DNA from: Endomicrobium sp.
GTDB lineage: Bacteria > Elusimicrobiota > Endomicrobiia > Endomicrobiales > Endomicrobiaceae
NCBI GenBank assembly: GCA_031278405.1
Contig: JAITKL010000041.1
Location: 1 to 5,728, forward strand
DNA length: 5,728 nucleotides
Direction: 5' to 3'
The notes below the pieces were generated by a model that did no database searches, was not told the origin of the DNA, and saw only the letters and a list, made by a program, of their open reading frames with translations. Position 1 is the first letter of the stretch. Each line of letters begins with the position of its first letter. Position numbers and translations under genes: made by a program. Of the stretch, positions 4,323 through 5,728 are shown in pieces.

Positions 4323-5728
4323 ATGCCTATAAAAAAAGATAGTAAAGAGAAAGTTATAAAAAAGAAAACAATTTCTGTGGTGCCAAAAACCAAAGATGTT
4401 TCCGCAAAAAAGACTATAAAGAAAACTGCCACAACAACATCTAAGAAAACGGTCAAAGCTAAAATTTCTACAAAAAAGACAGAATTAAAAAACGAAAGTA
4501 AAACTGCTAAAACAAAAATAACAAAATCTTCAATAGCTAAAAAGAAAACTGTAAAAAAAACAGCTTTACATAAAAAAAAACAAATTGAACAAAATACAGC
4601 AGCTAAAATTGTTGAAAAAAGAGAAGATGAAATTATAAAAGGTGAGCCTAAAAAAGAGGAATCGGAAAAGATTAAAGAATCGGCGGTTAAACAGGATACA
4701 GATGGACAGAATAAGAAAAATGATTCTGTCGTTAACAATGTAAAAGTTGAAACTCCAAATAAATATAAACAAAAAACTAATGAACAGAAAACTTCTATTC
4801 CAGTAAAAACTAAAGAAGTTAAGTCTAATGTAACCGTGGTGACAAAAAAAGATGTAATTTCAATAAACGAACTTATAACTGTAAGAGAACTTGCTGATAA
4901 GATGAGACTTAGATCGGGTTATGTTTTAAAGAAACTTCTGTCAATGGGAAGCCTTGCCACAATAAATCAGAGGCTGGATATAGATACTGCCAGTCTTTTA
5001 GCAAATGAATTTGGTTATGATATTAAAATGGAATCCATTTATTCGGAAGAGAAAATTGAAGCTGCAGATCAGCATGAAGATCCATCTAAATTAAAATCTC
5101 GTTCGCCTATTGTTACAATTATGGGTCACGTTGACCATGGCAAAACATCACTTTTAGACGCTATAAGAAGCAGTAATATTGCGTGCGACGAGCATGGTGG
5201 AATAACTCAACATATAGGTGCATACAAAGTGCAAGTTCCTTGCGGTGGTTATATAACATTTTTAGATACTCCGGGACACGAAGCTTTTACGGCTATGCGT
5301 TCAAGGGGATCGCAAGTTACTGATATAGTTGTGCTTGTCGTTTCGGCTACTGACGGAGTCATGCCTCAGACTGTTGAGTCCATAAACCATGCTAAAGCTG
5401 CAAACGTTCCTATAATTGTTGCGGTAAACAAAATAGATATGCCTGCTGCTGATCCTCAGAAAATAAGGCAAGAGTTAAGTAATTATGGGTTTATTCCAGA
5501 AGAGTGGGGTGGCGATACTATAATGATTGATATTTCTGCCAAACAGAGAACGAATATAAACTTATTGTTAGAAATGATTTTTCTCAAAGCTGAAATGATG
5601 GAACTTAAAGCAAATCAGGATAGGAATGCAGAAGGTATATTAATAGAAGCAAGGCTTGACTCTAATAATTGGGTAGTCGCTACTTTGGTGATTCAAACTG
5701 GAACTTTAAAAATTGGCGATAATATTGT
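4323..5728 (+). CDS. infB: Translation initiation factor IF-2 (3'-truncated by the window)
   Basis: IF-2 is the GTPase that places initiator fMet-tRNA on the 30S subunit and drives subunit joining. The frame is open from the ATG at 4323 to the window end, giving 468 codons. Residues 1-177 are a low-complexity, Lys/Thr-rich, probably disordered extension (52 Lys by hand count). Residues about 179-235 ([16 protein letters not shown] onward) are an IF2_N-type helical module. The GTPase domain follows, with the P-loop GHVDHGKT (268-275), switch [11 protein letters not shown] with T295, DTPGH (315-319) including the catalytic-type H319, NKID (369-372) and SAK (405-407). All G motifs are intact. 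The window ends in the first beta-barrel domain, and the C1 and fMet-tRNA-binding C2 domains are off the edge. GGGAG (4312-4316), six bases before the ATG, supports the start. Two poly-A tracts lie in the extension. Confidence 0.97.
   Translation, partial: MPIKKDSKEKVIKKKTISVVPKTKDVSAKKTIKKTATTTSKKTVKAKISTKKTELKNESKTAKTKITKSSIAKKKTVKKTALHKKKQIEQNTAAKIVEKREDEIIKGEPKKEESEKIKESAVKQDTDGQNKKNDSVVNNVKVETPNKYKQKTNEQKTSIPVKTKEVKSNVTVVTKKDVISINELITVRELADKMRLRSGYVLKKLLSMGSLATINQRLDIDTASLLANEFGYDIKMESIYSEEKIEAADQHEDPSKLKSRSPIVTIMGHVDHGKTSLLDAIRSSNIACDEHGGITQHIGAYKVQVPCGGYITFLDTPGHEAFTAMRSRGSQVTDIVVLVVSATDGVMPQTVESINHAKAANVPIIVAVNKIDMPAADPQKIRQELSNYGFIPEEWGGDTIMIDISAKQRTNINLLLEMIFLKAEMMELKANQDRNAEGILIEARLDSNNWVVATLVIQTGTLKIGDNI

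Noticed and set aside
4193..4738. 181-codon open frame on the minus strand, opposite the nusA end and infB start
   Set aside because: It is the antisense shadow of the Lys-rich IF-2 extension. The product is a Phe/Val/Ile-rich string typical of reverse-complemented AAA/ACA codons, with no recognisable family. It overlaps two certain genes and the infB promoter.
1..5728. Mobile element, CRISPR array, defence or other novel system
   Set aside because: No transposase, terminal inverted repeats, spaced repeats or unknown protein gene could be seen on either strand. Almost all of the DNA is explained by conserved housekeeping genes.

Overview
This window is a conserved bacterial gene-expression region, with every gene on the + strand. 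It runs from the 3' end of tuf (EF-Tu) through rpmG (L33), tRNA-Trp(CCA), secE, nusG, rplK (L11), rplA (L1), rimP and nusA to the first 468 codons of infB (IF-2), which runs off the right edge. The sequence is AT-rich (roughly one third G+C by eye, not counted). Most genes have purine-rich Shine-Dalgarno sites, and the motif GGAGCA recurs before nusG, rplK and infB. SecE is the short one-helix form. The organism is clearly a bacterium. An AT-rich lineage such as Elusimicrobiota (Endomicrobium-like) seems possible, but that is a weak impression and not a sequence-based assignment.

Layout. Positions 1-119 hold the end of tuf, followed by a hairpin with a T-run (132-175). Positions 219-1233 hold rpmG, tRNA-Trp, secE and nusG, the usual neighbourhood of the translocon subunit and the elongation factor. 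Positions 1300-2467 hold rplK and rplA, with a possible promoter at the end of nusG and a hairpin just before rplA that is a candidate regulatory element. A strong intrinsic terminator (2495-2528) follows rplA, where many bacteria would have rplJ-rplL-rpoB-rpoC. Positions 2546-5728 hold rimP, nusA and infB, normally a separate operon.

The genes serve coupled transcription, translation and protein export. EF-Tu, L33, L11, L1, tRNA-Trp and IF-2 belong to translation. RimP matures the 30S subunit. NusG and NusA bind RNA polymerase and set pausing, termination and transcription-translation coupling. SecE anchors the SecYEG channel.

I found no mobile element, CRISPR array, defence cassette or unrecognised protein gene. 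The most striking signal is regulatory: an exact TTGACA-17 bp-TATAAT promoter fills the nusA-infB gap. Its predicted start would give infB a leader of only about 11 nt, with the ribosome-binding site at the extreme 5' end. The remaining points of interest are the joining of two operons at the rplA terminator, the rplK-rplA hairpin, homopolymer runs inside nusG and infB, and a lysine-rich IF-2 N-terminus.
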